Origin: Porogramme epimiltina
Taxonomy: Eukaryota; Basidiomycota; Agaricomycetes; Polyporales; Polyporaceae
Length of the DNA stretch: 64,000 bases
Reading direction: 5' to 3'
Assembly: GCA_900155495.1 (NCBI GenBank)
Contig: FTLJ01000545.1
Location: 21,528 to 85,527, forward strand
Part shown: positions 37,101 through 49,912 of the stretch, in pieces
How the letters are laid out: every line of letters begins with the position of its first letter
Position numbering within the stretch: the stretch's first letter is position 1
Translations under genes and position numbers: made by a program
Notes under the pieces: generated by a model
The model's input: the letters and a program-made list of their open reading frames with translations, nothing else
Told to the model about the DNA's origin: nothing
Database searches by the model: none

Positions 37101-38591
37101 TGCGGCGGAACCAAGGGACGGAATATGTGCGCGCAGGGAGACCGAGGAAAAGAGACGGTAAAGCATGTGCGACGGGAAGGTGGGGAGGCGGGAGGGAGGA
37201 AATCATATGGGACGATGTAATGCAGTGTGTGGCCGCGGACGGACTCGGAGACGGGCATGGAGACGGGGACGGGGGCGGGGGTGCCGCGGTGGTGAACACG
37301 AGATCCGTGGCGATGAGAGCGATGGAATCAGCGTCGTCGGTCGAGTCAGATTGTCAAGAGACTGGTTGGGATGGGACGGTGGGCAGGGAGGAGGAATGCG
37401 GGGAGTGCAATCAGGCATCAGGGGCACAGGCGTTGAGCGTATTCCGAGCGGGCGACATCGATATCTAGGAAGCGCTGGGAGGAGTTCCACGAGGGCATCG
37501 GAGGAACGCAGTGGTAAAACGGACACCGGAGAGCGATGAGAAAACGATAGGCTTGGGCGGGGGAGTCATCGTGATGGAAAGACGGGATAGGACGATGGCG
37601 GGTGCTGGTGTGTGCGATAATACGCGGGCGAGCGGGCGAGACTCTGGTCGGCTGAGAACTTGAGGCGGGAGTGGACGGGATTGGCTGTGAGGACGGGAGA
37701 AGGCGCCTAGAGAAAGGAGGCGGAGTGGGCGTGCGGCGGGGCGTCGGGCGAGGCAGGACGCGGGGGCGAGTGCGGGGTAAGCAGGCGGGAGGAGAGAGGC
37801 GGACGAGGGGCGCGGTCGCGAGTGGCGAGTGGCGAGCGCGCGCTGGGCGAGGAGAGGAGGGCAGTCGCGCGCGCGAGCATGGAGTCCGTGCGAAGCGGAG
37901 GCGGGCACGGAGCGCATGCGGGGAGGCAGGGAACGGCTGCCGATTCGCTGGCGGCGCTGGCGGGGAGAGGCCCGCCGGGCAGCGATTGGGTCAGTGGGGA
38001 ACCGCCTGGATTAGGAAGGTGCCGTAAGGATGGAGATGCCCGGGGAGGGCGACAGAGGCGGGCGCCGGGAGAAAATCCGGGGGAGGAGGATTTCGCCGAC
38101 GTCTGACCGCACAGGGCATTCGTGGAGGCGCGCGGGCCGGGGCTGCGCGGGCGCAGTGCCTCCACCGGGGTGTGCGGCGATGTGGCACAGGGCGAGGGCG
38201 AGGGCGAACAGCTGGGCAGAAAGCAGCGCACTCGACGCTACACGGCCCAACGACGGTCTCCCCCGCGGGACGCCACGCAGACGCAGGGCGCATGGGGGGC
38301 ACGCACAGACCCAGGGAGGAGACGTAAAGGCCATAGCGGGGCGACGCGGACGCGAAGAGCGAGGGGATTGGGTGCGGCGGAGGCCTGGACTGATTGGGCG
38401 CGGTCCCTGGCGCTATTGGGTCGGTAAAGAGTGGGAATCGGATCGGTGTCTTATGCGGCCAATGAGACGCAGAAACCGAATCGGGGCACGCGAGATCTGA
38501 TCTCCAGCGTTCGGAAGACAGACGCCCAGAGAACAAAATAAATAATAAACTAATTCTCTCTGGGACGCGGGGTCCGGAAGGCTTGTTGAGT

Positions 38592-38596
38592 TATAA
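38592..38596 (+). promoter_or_regulatory. TATA-like box of the Ecl1-like gene
   Basis: TATAA, 52 bp before the ATG, next to an unusual AT-rich patch (about 38532-38560) that breaks the GC-rich block. Confidence 0.4.
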
Positions 38597-38647
38597 GCCC
38601 GGGAGGCGATCGCCCGTTCCCTTCCCCGACAGCCCTCCCCCGACACC

Positions 38648-40452
38648 ATGGCCACCGTCGATATCCCCTTCGACTCCATCTGGTGTCCCGTCTGCTCTCG
38701 CCAGATAGTACCAAAGCGCATACCCGCTCCCAACCAACCAGCCCCTGCTCCCCTCACCACCTCCTCCCCCGCTGCCGGTGAGCCCCCTCCCCCGCCACCA
38801 CCCTTTGTCCCTCCTGCTCACCCTCCTACCACAGCTACCAAAACCACCCAGCAGCAGGATGCTCAGCCTCGTCTCGCCCGCGGCAAGACTGGCACCATCC
38901 GCCCACGCCCACAGGGTCTTGTCCACGGTACCGGCCGTGTAAAGCCCAACGGCACTATCAAGCGCTCCCCCACCAAGGACGCGCCGGACGCAAGGTCCGA
39001 CCTCCCTCCCCCATCCAAGCCTGCAGCTCCCGTCCGCCAACGCACCATCATCGACCAAACTCCTGCTCCCCTCTACTGCTCCGACGAGTGCCGCCTCGCC
39101 GACCTTCAGTCGATCCACGGTGCCATCGACATCAAGTACAACCCTGAGCGGTGTACTTCCCCCCAGCTTCCTCCCGTCCCCCCAAACTCGTATACCGAGT
39201 TCCAGTCCTCGCACGAGGACAGCGACTCCTCGAGCGGTGCGTCTGTTGAGTCGCGTACATCCCTCTCCTCCCCCACATCCATCCCCGCCACTGCATCTGC
39301 CGCGGCCCCCAAGCGCGACGCCCACGTAGAATCGTACTCCCGTCTCTCCGCCATCTACGGCTTCGCCCCTCTTCCTCCCCCTCCCCCCGTCGCTCCCAAG
39401 GTCGACAACGACGCCGCGCGGGTCCCTCCTCCCCCCATGGAAGGCGGTATCATGATGGCCGCTCGCCGCATCCAAGCCGCTCTCTGTCCCGAGAAGCCCA
39501 AGCGCTCCTCATGGGGTATCCCCACCTTCACCGACCCTGCTGACGACTACAAGCCCATCCCCGGGTGGACGGACGGCTCGAACGCCTGGCGCGCAAGTGT
39601 GTACGGCTTTGCGCCTCCTCGGGACTTCACCAGCGCCGAGCCCGACGACGCTGCCATCCGTGCTTATGGGTCGTGCGTCGCGAGCCCCCATCGCTCGCGC
39701 GGTGTCTACTCGACCCTTGGCGAGGGTAAGGTCGCGGCGGAGGTCAAGACCAGTGCGTCGACGTCCGCGTTGCCATCCCGCGCGGTCGACACCACAACCC
39801 AGGAGCTTTACCGCCAGTACTCTGCGTCCTTCTCCCGCCGATCAGAGTCGCGTACATCCGTCCATCGCGGATCTGGTCTCTCCACCTCTCCCACTGGATC
39901 TGCACGCTCCGCTCTAGCTCGCGAGGTCTCCCTCGTGAAGCCTGGTGCGGAAGGCCTCCTCCTCGTCCCCAACGTGAAGATGCGCCGCGTCAACTCGGGT
40001 ATGTCCAGTGTGGACGGCAGCTCGAGTACATCTTGGGGTAGCCAGAGCGGCGTCCTCAGTGCTACTGGCTCAGTCCAGGGCAGGAAGCGGAGTCCTCTCA
40101 GCCGTCAGAACAGCGACGCGAGCGTCGACAGTGTCGAGACCGAGAGCGACGAAGATTCCGATGCAGTGCGCGAGGCAGCTTGTTCTCTCCCTTCGATTGG
40201 CAAGTCTCGGCCAGCACCCAGTGCGTATTCATTCAATTTCAACACTATTCTCTGCGCTGACATCCATCACTAGCTCGCACGTGGAGCTACTCGTCAGAGA
40301 CCTTCACTTACCCTATCATGCGCGTTGCTCCGAAGAAGGAGATGCGCATTGAGCGTCGGATCGTCGACGGCGTCGAGCAAGATGTCGAGGTCGAGGTCCT
40401 CGTGGAAGAGCCCATCAAGCGGCTCTTCCTCTTCGGCGGTGCGCGCGATTAG
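38648..40452 (+). CDS. Ecl1-like zinc-binding protein (lifespan/nutrient-response factor family)
   Basis: Exons 38648-40220 and 40274-40452 give 1752 nt, 583 aa. The intron has donor GTGCGT, branch GCGCTGAC and acceptor CACTAG. Two cysteine pairs are visible: WCPVCSRQI (C13, C16) and LYCSDECRLAD (C144, C148), separated by a long Pro-rich insert. This CxxC...CSxECR arrangement is that of the fungal Ecl1 family; yeast and fission-yeast members affect chronological lifespan and starvation responses. The rest is a long Ser/Pro-rich disordered region with many SP/TP and RS sites. It ends in a conserved-looking basic-acidic segment (EMRIERRIVDG ... LFLFGGARD). The short yeast proteins consist of little more than the zinc motif, so this is a much enlarged form. 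It is the only confident gene between the two GC-rich deserts. Confidence 0.8.
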
Positions 40453-41480
40453 GCGCGAAGCGTTCGCGGGCGGCTGGCGAAGTATCGTCACCGCTTTCCA
40501 TCCTGACCGACCATCACCCTGTGTTCATAACGCACATCCCGCATACCCCGCTGTCGATACCTGGATACCTCGCCGCCGCCCGCATACCCATCGCGCCCGA
40601 CACTCGTTGCACTCTCCCGCACAACTCGCATCAGCATTCGCATTGCCGTCGTCATCGCATCCTCAATGACTTATTCGCTGCTCATCGCTCGCTCTCGAAC
40701 ACTGGCATGCCCTCCCTTGGAACGCTCAATCATACCCTATGGCCCCTCTAACTATCATACGACCCACGTGCTCCTCTCCCCATCCGCCCTAATTCGAACG
40801 CCCGCGGCCACCAAAATTCCATCCATGTGTACACTATCTGTATCACCAATGCTTCCCTCCGTCTTGGCTTAGCACCAATAGGGTCCTAGGTCTCGGGCAT
40901 TCCACAGGGCAGGGGTGTGCGCGCGGCCGGCGCACTTATGCATCGTCCTCCGCATTGATACGCCGCTCTTCAGCGGCGTGGGCGGATGGACGTGTACATA
41001 CCGTGTATCGCTAACTCGCTCACTCAACCACTCGCGGTCGCTCTTTTGGTCTCCCGGATCTCTCCCTCGTCCTCGTCTCCGTTTTCGTTCGGGTTTGGAT
41101 TTCTCACTACGGTTGTACGAACAGTATGAGTACTTATATTATTGTGTCCCCTTCGTTGTCCATGTTATACGCGCTTCGCTTTGTCTTGGTTGTTTTCGTG
41201 TACAACAGTGCCTCATCCCTCCCCACATCACACCCTCGCGCACCTCGTCATCATCGCATATCCGCCTCGCATCACGCACAATTTCGCATTGGCCGTCTCG
41301 GGTACCCTACCATCCCAACACATACCGCACACAACGCACACACACCCAATACCTCACGCACACGATGATACCGCGCAGGACTGTCCCATCGTTACTACTC
41401 ACTTGTACGATCTGCCCATGTCAATTGTTATGATACAGTACGATAGTAATGCAAATATCACGCATTGACGAACACCATCT
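40453..41480. other. 3' flank of the Ecl1-like gene
   Basis: Lower GC and CpG than the adjoining blocks, pyrimidine-rich, probably 3' UTR and downstream spacer. No ORF with protein character. A long UTR is possible but cannot be shown. Confidence 0.45.
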
Positions 41481-42181
41481 TTTCCGTGCGTGCCGCCTGT
41501 CTCCGAGTTCCGACTGGTGTCTCGCCGAGAGTCCACATACCGCCTGGCACTTGGTATACTTATTCTTAGCCTCGGCCACACACACCTCGTGGGGCGGCCG
41601 CGTGCAACGCGTAGGAGCCCGCGCAAAGTTACGCAGACTCTCAAACAGTTGACAGTTTTTTGGCTCCTCGCTTCAGCAACAGCAACCAGCAACAGGCGCT
41701 CCCGGATCTCGTCGACGCACCTCGCGGTGCGCACGCCGCACGCACCGCCGCGCCCCGAGGCAGGCCCGTCGACTGCAACGCACCCGGCTTGTGGTTGTCC
41801 GTGCAGTGCCCCCCCTGGTCGGGTCTTGCGGCGCGAAAACCCCGTACGTCCGCAGCCACCGCCGCCGCCGCCGCCGCCCGCTCCCCGCTCCCCGCTCGCC
41901 ACCGCCGCCGGAGGTGCGCACAGCACGGAACGCGGCGGCGCGGGGTGCAGGCCTCCCTTCGCACTGGGTATAGTACTCGAGGGGCCGCGCACGGGGCGCT
42001 GCGCGGAGCGCGGAGGCGTGCAAAGCATCCATGGACGGCCGAAGGGGGAGGCGCTGACGTCATGCGTTCGTGGGGGGTAGCAAGTGCCGGGCATGCGGTT
42101 GTCCGGGGGCGGGCTGCGTCATCCGCCCTTGCTTGCACTGTCTCAGGCGGCCTGGGATTTGCCAGAGAGTTCGAGGCGGCG

Positions 42182-42207
42182 CCCCAGCCCCAGCCCCAGC
42201 CCCGGGC
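42182..42207 (+). repeat. CCCCAG tandem repeat
   Basis: About four CCCCAG units. The complementary strand is G-rich, with G4-type potential. Confidence 0.7.
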
Positions 42208-45200
42208 GCGGAGGGGGATACGAGGATATGCGGATACTACGAGCTTGAGCGAGATACGACGACGATGCAGATACGCGCGGGCGGGCCTGGTCTCAGCGCG
42301 GTGGCGCTGGGCGCAGCCGCCCTGGAGCTTAAGCCTCGGATCGGACTGGGGACTTGGACTGCATCGGGGGCGCTGAGAAGCTCAGAGAGACTCGGAGGGT
42401 CAGAAGCTCGTGTTTGCGTAGCTACGGTTTACAGGGCAGGGCGTAGCTAGCTGGAAGCAGCACTGGCGCACCAGCCTCCACACACGCACAGCACTGCGCT
42501 CAGCGTCGAGGCCTCGCCCCTCGCCCCCCACCGGGCGCTCGCGCTCCGCGGCGCTCCACCCCGGGCCCCAATGCCCCTCCTGGCGGGCACGCGCGCCCAG
42601 AGCGCTGGACGCCGCACGCCGCACGATAGGTAAGTACATATGCGGGGAGCACGGAGCCCCAGGGAGGGATAGGTGGGGCGTGCGTGCATGCGTGCGTGCG
42701 TAGAGGTGTGAGGAAGGCCTCGGCGCGGCGGCGAGCCTGGGTCGCGCCCCCGCCCCATCCTGCGGCGACCGCGGACGCGAGCAAGAAAGGCACTTAGGCA
42801 CTTGGGAGGAGCTCGAGGGGCGGTCCGTCTGCGCCTCGGTCGACGGCGCGCGGGGTCGAGGGTGCCCGTGCCCCTCCCTCCTCCGCTCCGTCGAGGGCCC
42901 CCTCCGAGTCTGATACGGAGCCGAGGCGCGCGGCCCGTTGTGGAGCTGGAGCTAGAGCTAGAGTGAGGGCTGGAGGCACGGGTTTTTCGAGGGCGAGCGC
43001 GCGCCGCCTGGGACCTGGGTGCGCGGTGCTGCTGCTGGCGGGCGGCGTCGCCCGGACTCAGGTTCGAGGCTCGCGCGGGCGGTGAGTGGGATGGGGACAC
43101 GCGCACGCGCACGCGCCGCCCAGGAACGGGGTGGAGCTCTGGGAGGCAAAGAAGCGTGCGCTGCGTCGCGCTCCAACATGGCACATCGTTCCGAGTGTCG
43201 AGGTACCAACATCGACACCTACAGGGTGTACGTACAGCTGTATCAACGCGAGCTGCGCCGCCGCCGCCGACCCGACCTGGGTCGCGCCCCAAGTTGGCCC
43301 AAGTGTTCGTTCGCCCGCACTGGGGCCGCCAGCGCGCATGCCTCGGTGCGGTCACTTGCTGCTTTGCTCGCTGGGATCGATGCGCCGACGATCGCCAGAG
43401 CTTGCTTAGCTCCAGCGACATGCCGCCCAGATGTTGTCCATGGGTGCGTCGCTCGATCGGGAAGGCGTGCGCACGTACCTACCGTGCGGGGTTAAGCCTC
43501 CGCAATTAATGCGTTACGTAGAGTGCCAGCCACTGCGGCACCTTGCACAAGTAGTCCCTAGCTGTCGAGCGAAAATTTTCAAGAGATCGTCGGGCGCACC
43601 GGTGAGCGCGCAGGCCCGACGAGGCCGTTCGTTTGTACGTCGTGCTAAAGTCGGTGGAAGCGTTCGGGCACGGGAGCGGTAGGTAAGTAGCCAGGCGGGT
43701 GCGGCGGGACCGAAAATCGGTCTTTACGGGCTCCCCCCAGGTGGCGCCGTTGGATGACCGGCCGACGCACGTCGCGCTCGTGGATCCCGCGGTGCCGCAC
43801 GGCGTGCCCGACGGGACCGACGCGCCCGCCATGACCAGGGCGGGGGCAGGGCGTGCGACTGCGAGGCGCAAAGTCGAGTGTGCGCCATGTCGACATCGCG
43901 AGCGGCGGCCCGAGCGCGTTTCTGTTGGGGAAGAAGCACCTGAAGAACGAAAGAAAGAAAGGGAGAGAGAGATGGTGGCACAATGACCGGGAGAACGGAG
44001 CGGACGAGCGGCGTGCTTCTCGTCCAGCTCTGCGGTCCTGATGAAGGTGTGTATATGTGGCGCAGGACGCTCTCGCGGCTCTCAATGTGCTCCCCAGCGT
44101 GAAGCTTAACCATAGCAGTGCACGCACGGAAGCGGCACAAAGGCGGAGCGAGGGCCACTCCAGCCTTCCGCGCCCCGCGCCGGTGCTCCGAATGAACACG
44201 AACGAACACAAACGGCACGAACAGAAGTCGCTCGGGCTCCTCGCGCTGAGCCCGAGTCGTTGGGGATCGACGAGCGTCGACGAGCGTTGAGCGGCGGTGG
44301 TGGCGGCGGCGGCCGACGTGACGGCGGTGGTGGTGCGTGGGGGGGATCGAGGCCTCGGCCTCAGTCGATCGCTGTTGACGGTCCGCCTTCCCGATCGGGG
44401 GGCGCGGTGGGAGGCGCAGGGCGGGCCTGCTCGATGGGGAAACTCGCACAGGCGCGCGGTGGGCGCGAATTTCGAGGTTATTATTTTGCGTATAGGGGGC
44501 GCGTCCAATGGCGGCTGCCCGCCGCGGATCCCTTCACGTGGAGGCGGGCAGAGGACTCCGGGAGGCGTCCGATGCTTTTATGCGTCTCCCGGGGCGTGGA
44601 GAATGTTCTTCTTACGCTGGCCTGTGGAACCTGCGACTAATATTAGTGCTCGAGGACCCTGCCCAATATTCGTCGCCACGCCGGCCAAACGTCTCCAAGC
44701 GCGACGAGGGGCGGGCGGGCCGCAGCCTGCTGCTTTGTCTCAGCGCGAGGGCGAGGGACGCGACGCAGCGCCATGGGGGCAAGGGGAGGGCTCAGGGAGA
44801 AACGGATTAGCGGACCGGCGGTAGGGGGCGCGTCGATCGCCGGAGCGCGCCTCCCCGCCAGGGCGCGCGGGCTATCTCTGCGCGCACCGCGCGCTCCCGT
44901 CGCCTGTGGCCCTCGCGGCGCCCCTCCTCGATTGGCTGGGCGCGTTTGGGGGTGCGGTCGGTGGCGGGCCGCGGCCCCTCGTCGACCGCCGCTGGGTTTC
45001 GTGTCTTGCGCGCGGGCACGCTCAGCTGTGCAGCAGCTGCTGTTGTTGGAGGGGCCCGGCCGGCCAATCATCAATGTGCGGTGATGCGGTGGGGGCGGAC
45101 GGCGGCGGCCCCCGCCCTGGCAGGAGGGTTCGAAACCGAGAACGGCGCGTCGGGTGTGTGTGGGCTGGAAGGTTAAGTTGAATTTAGGTTTTTGGCTGGT

Positions 45201-47011
45201 TGTTGGGATGGGGGCCTGGCGCGGAGGGGGGTGATGGAGGCTCGGACTCTGGAAAGGAAATCGCGGGTTCCGCATCGATTCCGCGTACGCGGGCCCGTCG
45301 GGCAGGGTTGGGAGCGCTGTTGTTGACAGGTGGTGATTTGCGAGGGGAGCACGCGGTCGCGTCGAGGGCGGGAACCCGACGATGTTGACGGTTTGGGATG
45401 TCTTATGTCCTAGAACATACACGGTAAAGTGCCTGTGGTCTGTTCGCATTCGCTGATGAGAGTTACACGTAAAAATCGTCGAACCTTCGACGAAAAGAGA
45501 AGCTCGGGTTTACGACGGAAGTGAAAGGATGCACGCCTATGCGAACGGACATCAGCACGCAGAAAAAACGAGAAAGCAGCGGACAGGGAAGCGCACCTGG
45601 GGAGAAGCCCCCCGCCGCGGCGTTGAGTCGCAGAGGCGCCCGCCGACCAATGGCGATCGCTGGCCGCGTCCGGGCGGTGGTGACGTCAACACGTGGTGCG
45701 CGCGACGCGGTTCTGCGAGGTCGCACGTCGACAGCTCGCCGCCTTCTTCTTGCGACCAGCTGCTTCCCGCCGCGCGCTTCCTCCCCGCCCTCGCCAGCTC
45801 GCCCCTTCGCGCGCCCGCGCCCGCGCCTCGAAGCCTCCCCAATCCCTCGCGAGCGCGGAACGCGCGCCCGCAGGCGCCGGCCTCGCCCCCGTCGAACCCC
45901 CCCCGGATGCCGTAGGCCGGCGTTCTCCCTCCTCGACACGAATTCGCCGGCGACCCATGCACGCACGGCGGGCGGCCCACCTGCCCTGCGCCGCCCAATC
46001 GCGCGGCCTTCCTGCAAACTTCGCTCGCCGTCCTGCGGCGGGGTGCCTGCGGCCGGTGCGTCACCGTTCCCCTCTGCTCGCGCGTCGGCGCTAGGCGCGA
46101 GCCCCGAGGCCCCCCCGCCTGGCTCGCGCCGCGCGCACGGTGGACGCCATGTGTCCTCCAGGCCACCTTATGTCGTCGGGGGCCCGCGGACGTTCGCATC
46201 TCGCGCGCCCCGCCCCATGCCCTGCGCCCTCGCGCCTGTGGCGGGCGCCTGCCCCCGTGCCCCCTCACGCGTGCCCTCCCTCCTCTCTTCTTCTCTCTCC
46301 CCTCCGCATGTGATTTCCAGCACACAGTATAGGCGCATACAGGCAGTTTCGCTGCCCGTTTCGCCGTTTCCACCTCCAATGCAACGCCAACGCCCCGGGG
46401 GACACGCGCACCCGCTCGGAGCCCGCGCCGCACCGGGTACGCCCCATTTCCCTCCGTTCCGTCGCGCCCGAGCGGATCAGAGCTCTCCGCGCACCCCCTT
46501 CCGCTCTCCGAGCCGTCGTAGTGAGCGGTAGTGCACTTCGCGTGCCCGCCCGATCCCGGGGCTTGGCCTGTGGGTCCACCCATGCGACACTGCCGGTGGG
46601 CCCACTGCGCCACGCCCGGGCGGGCACGCGGGGTGCCCCACCGCGCGCGCGCTCGAAGCTTTGTGCCGGTTGGTTAGTTGTGGGCAGGAGACCACTCGCG
46701 CGCGTCATACGCGCGTCGCTCGTCCTTTCGGGGGCCAATACATACTTCATTCGTGCACCGGGGTATGCGCCTGCGGACGACCCCACATCCTCACCCGTGT
46801 CCGAGCGGCGCGCATGCCGTTCCGACCCCGCACGGGAGTCCGGGGGTGGCGGTACCCGCACTAGCTGACGCGGGCTCGCTCGCTCGCGGGTCGGTCGTCG
46901 TGACTCAGCGCGACTCGGGAGCCTGCTCCGCAGGCGTGCAGACCGTACGGTTGGTGGTCGCGCAGACCTACTTATCCGCAACCGCAAGGTTGTCGCGCGG
47001 GCTTGGTCGCC

Positions 47012-47023
47012 GGGATAAGTCCC
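47012..47023 (+). promoter_or_regulatory. GGGATAAGTCCC, copy 2
   Basis: Exact copy, 32 bp from copy 3 (start to start, same strand), so the two form a direct pair. Confidence 0.35.
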
Positions 47024-47043
47024 CCCGCGGCGCGCAGTGCCCA

Positions 47044-47055
47044 GGGATAAGTCCC
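47044..47055 (+). promoter_or_regulatory. GGGATAAGTCCC, copy 3
   Basis: Exact copy in direct orientation with copy 2. Both are followed by additional C and G residues. Confidence 0.35.
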
Positions 47056-48478
47056 CCGTGGGGGCCGCAGGCGTCGGAAATGAAACGTCTGGGGCCCAAC
47101 GGCCGGTGGTGTGGGGGGTAGGCAGCCAGAGATCTGGAGTTTGGAGTCTGGAGTCTGAGCCTGTTAGTCAGGGCGGCGGCGGCGGCAGCAGCAGCACCGC
47201 GCTGCTGCTCGCCCTGCCGGGGCTGCTCCCTTTCTCTCATTTCGCATCAAGGTTTCCTTTGTCTGCGGGGGGCCTAGCTTGTGCGCTGCTGCAGCGTGGC
47301 GCACAGCCCCTGCGGACTCTCTGCGCGAGAAGGCCCAAAGGGAAGGGCCCACGGGCGGCCCGCCGTGCGCCGCGTGCGCGCGCGCGGGCCACTGTGGCTC
47401 CTCCTCGCGCGCCCACGAGGCGTTCTGGGGCGTGATCTGCGCACGCGCGGCGCCTCTCCTTTCTCCAGATATCGAGCGAGTGCGGTCAGACGCCTGTTCT
47501 ACGAGGTGGCAGCGCCGCGCGGATCCCTTGCGTGTCGGGCACCACGAGGACGAGGACGCGCGCAGAGACGCCAGGTCGGCCGCGGAGAGAGAGCAAGGGG
47601 GGGACCCTGCCTTCTCGACCGTAGCCCATGGCGAGAGCCGCGCGCGGCGCTGTATCGAGGGAAGCCGCATCTGCACACAGCACGCACACGCAATATGCGA
47701 AATGAGAGGGCGTATGGGCCTATCCCCGCACCTCCCCGCGTGCGTGCGTGCGCGCGCGCGCCGCGCAGCAGCACGCAAGATGAGATGAACGGCTTCTGCA
47801 GATCTGAAGCACCGCGCTGGGGGAAGGGGGGCGCCCGCAGCCGGTGCCTTCCCCGCGCCGCACATGGTTCGCTCTGCGCCCCCCCCGCGTCCCACTCCGC
47901 CCCAAAGAGGCGATACCGCCCGCCCCGTCTCGTGCTGCCTATTCGGGCGACGGAGGGCGCCGCGCGGCGCGCCCTCAGCTGTTCGTTCGGGACGTGGTCA
48001 CGGTCTCCCTCGCCGGCACACGAGAACGGCAGGCGGCGCGGCGGCGTCGCACAGAGCCGGCATCGCTGCCTGTTTTTTTTCTTTGCTCGACGCGCCTGGG
48101 CCGGGTCTGCGCGGGCCAGCTGATCGCACGGCCCTCCTTCGCCCGCGCGCGCCCCTGGCGGCCGCGCCCGCTCTGTCGAAAGCTCATGTTCGTGCGTTCT
48201 TGTTCGTGTTCTTAGGCGCACGCGCACACACACACGACGGACGTGCCCGCGTCCGCGAAGGGCAGTAGGAGTGCCGGATTGGGACGCGGGGCCCATAGGA
48301 GCCGCGCGCGTGCGCGGCTGCGATTGGCAGGAAGGACAGACCGGGGGGGCTCGACCAGGGCGCCGTCCGGCGCCCGCGCGCGATGACTGGCTGGCTGCTC
48401 CCCGTCGTCCGCGGAGGGAGGTAGGGAGGTAGGTAGGGCGCGGACGCGGACGCGCGTGTGTTGGCGATGGCATTGACA

Positions 48479-48503
48479 CCGACATCGACATCGACATCGA
48501 CAT
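48479..48503 (+). repeat. CGACAT microsatellite
   Basis: Four consecutive hexamer units of (CGACAT) type in the right GC-rich block. Confidence 0.8.
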
Positions 48504-49889
48504 TGGATCTCCGTAACGCCACGGCGGTCGGGCTCGACCTACGCGGTGGCCAGGCTTCGCCAGGCAGGGAAGTACACGGTGAGCATTCGAGTGCTGCACA
48601 CGGCGGTGGACGTGCACGGCATCAGGTGGGGGAGACCGCTGATACGCTGGGGGGCGGCGCGCGTCGACGCGTCGACACATCGATGCGTCGCCGCGCGGCG
48701 TCGTCAGCGCTGACGCGTTCGCGCCTGCGCGCCGTCGCCCATGATCCGTGCACCTGCACACGGCGGAGGGGCCCAGCCTGGTCCTAACGCGGGCGAGTGA
48801 CCTCGCGCGGGCGCGGGCGATGGCGAGAAGCCCTGCCCGCGACGTCGGGAGGCGATCGCGATCGCGCCCACGACGCGATTGGCACGGGGAGGGGGGGGGG
48901 CGAGATGGGGGGCAGCGCGCGCGTGCGCGAGCCTGACAGGCCACGAAGGGGCCATGGGGCGCGGCGGGGAGCCCCGCGAATCCCCGCGCGCGATGGCGAG
49001 GTGCTGGGGAAGCCACACGCCTGGCCATGGGGGAGGCGCGGGGGGCTCGCCGTGCGAGGCAGGTCGTCCACATGAGCACGGGCAGCACGTCCCGATTCGA
49101 ACCTTTCCTGCGCACCGGCCGCGCACGCGCGCGCGGGATAGGCTGGGGGCGCTCCCACCGTCTGCTGTCTTCGCGCTTCTTTCGTCGCTTTTGCTTTTCA
49201 CGCGCGTTGGGGGCCTGGGGGGGCTCCGCCCGAGATGCGCGCGCGCCGATGGGGGGCGATCGGTGCGCCAATGGGGGCGCGTCGAACCGCCGAACCGTCG
49301 AACCGTTTCCCCCCACGATCGCGTTCTCTGCGCGCGCGACGCGGCAGGGCTCGATGAGGGCGGATCGCGATGGGCGCCGGGAGGAGGGCGATATACGTAT
49401 ACGCTGCGTACGCGCTGACGCTTCTCGGACGGACGTCTCTGTGGCCAAGTGTCAGCAGGCCCCGCGCGCGCGCAGGTGGGCGTGTTCTCGTGCCCTCCAC
49501 ATATTTGTAGTACCCTTACGCCTCCCGTCAGGGAGTCTACACGCAATACGCAGGACACTCGTCACCCGAGTGTCGATGACCCGCCACCCGCCACCCGCCG
49601 ACGTCTAGGCCTCCCCCAGCGCGCGTCCCTGCGAAGCCGTCCGTGCTCCTTTGACTGTGCATCGGGCCCCATCGGCGGGCGAGGATCTAGGTGGCGTCGC
49701 CACCGTCTTGTCCTTACGGCATAGAGCTGGGGTTCGCGACGCAGGGAGAGCTCAGTGCGGGGTAAGTAGGGTGCTGGGCGTGCGCCCCCACTTCCCGAGA
49801 AGCCTGGGGCAAGAACGCCCCCCGGACGGCCGTGGAGCGGCGCCCCACGAGTTCTTTTGCCCGGCCGTTTCCCCCACAGCTCTCACTTT

Positions 49890-49912
49890 CATTCATTCAT
49901 TCATTTATTCAG
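49890..49912 (+). repeat. ATTC microsatellite
   Basis: Run of ATTC units followed within 20 bp by a run of CCGT units (about 49919-49934). Confidence 0.75.

Larger units (their letters stand above)
25001..38523. other. GC- and CpG-rich gene desert, left block
   Basis: About 13.5 kb with very high G+C and abundant CpG. Long ORFs occur in all frames, but they are Arg/Ala/Pro-rich and overlap on both strands, as expected from GC-rich sequence lacking AT-rich stop codons. It holds short tandem repeats and one copy of GGGATAAGTCCC. No gene, RNA or element could be identified. Confidence 0.6.

Noticed and set aside
38591..39475. 294-codon antisense ORF opposite the Ecl1-like gene
   Set aside because: Shadow of the sense codon bias; Gly-rich, no motif, no intron signals.
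47499..49448. 649-codon minus-strand ORF
   Set aside because: Arg/Pro/Ala-rich random composition, overlapped by long ORFs in other frames, no motif. Expected in GC-rich DNA.
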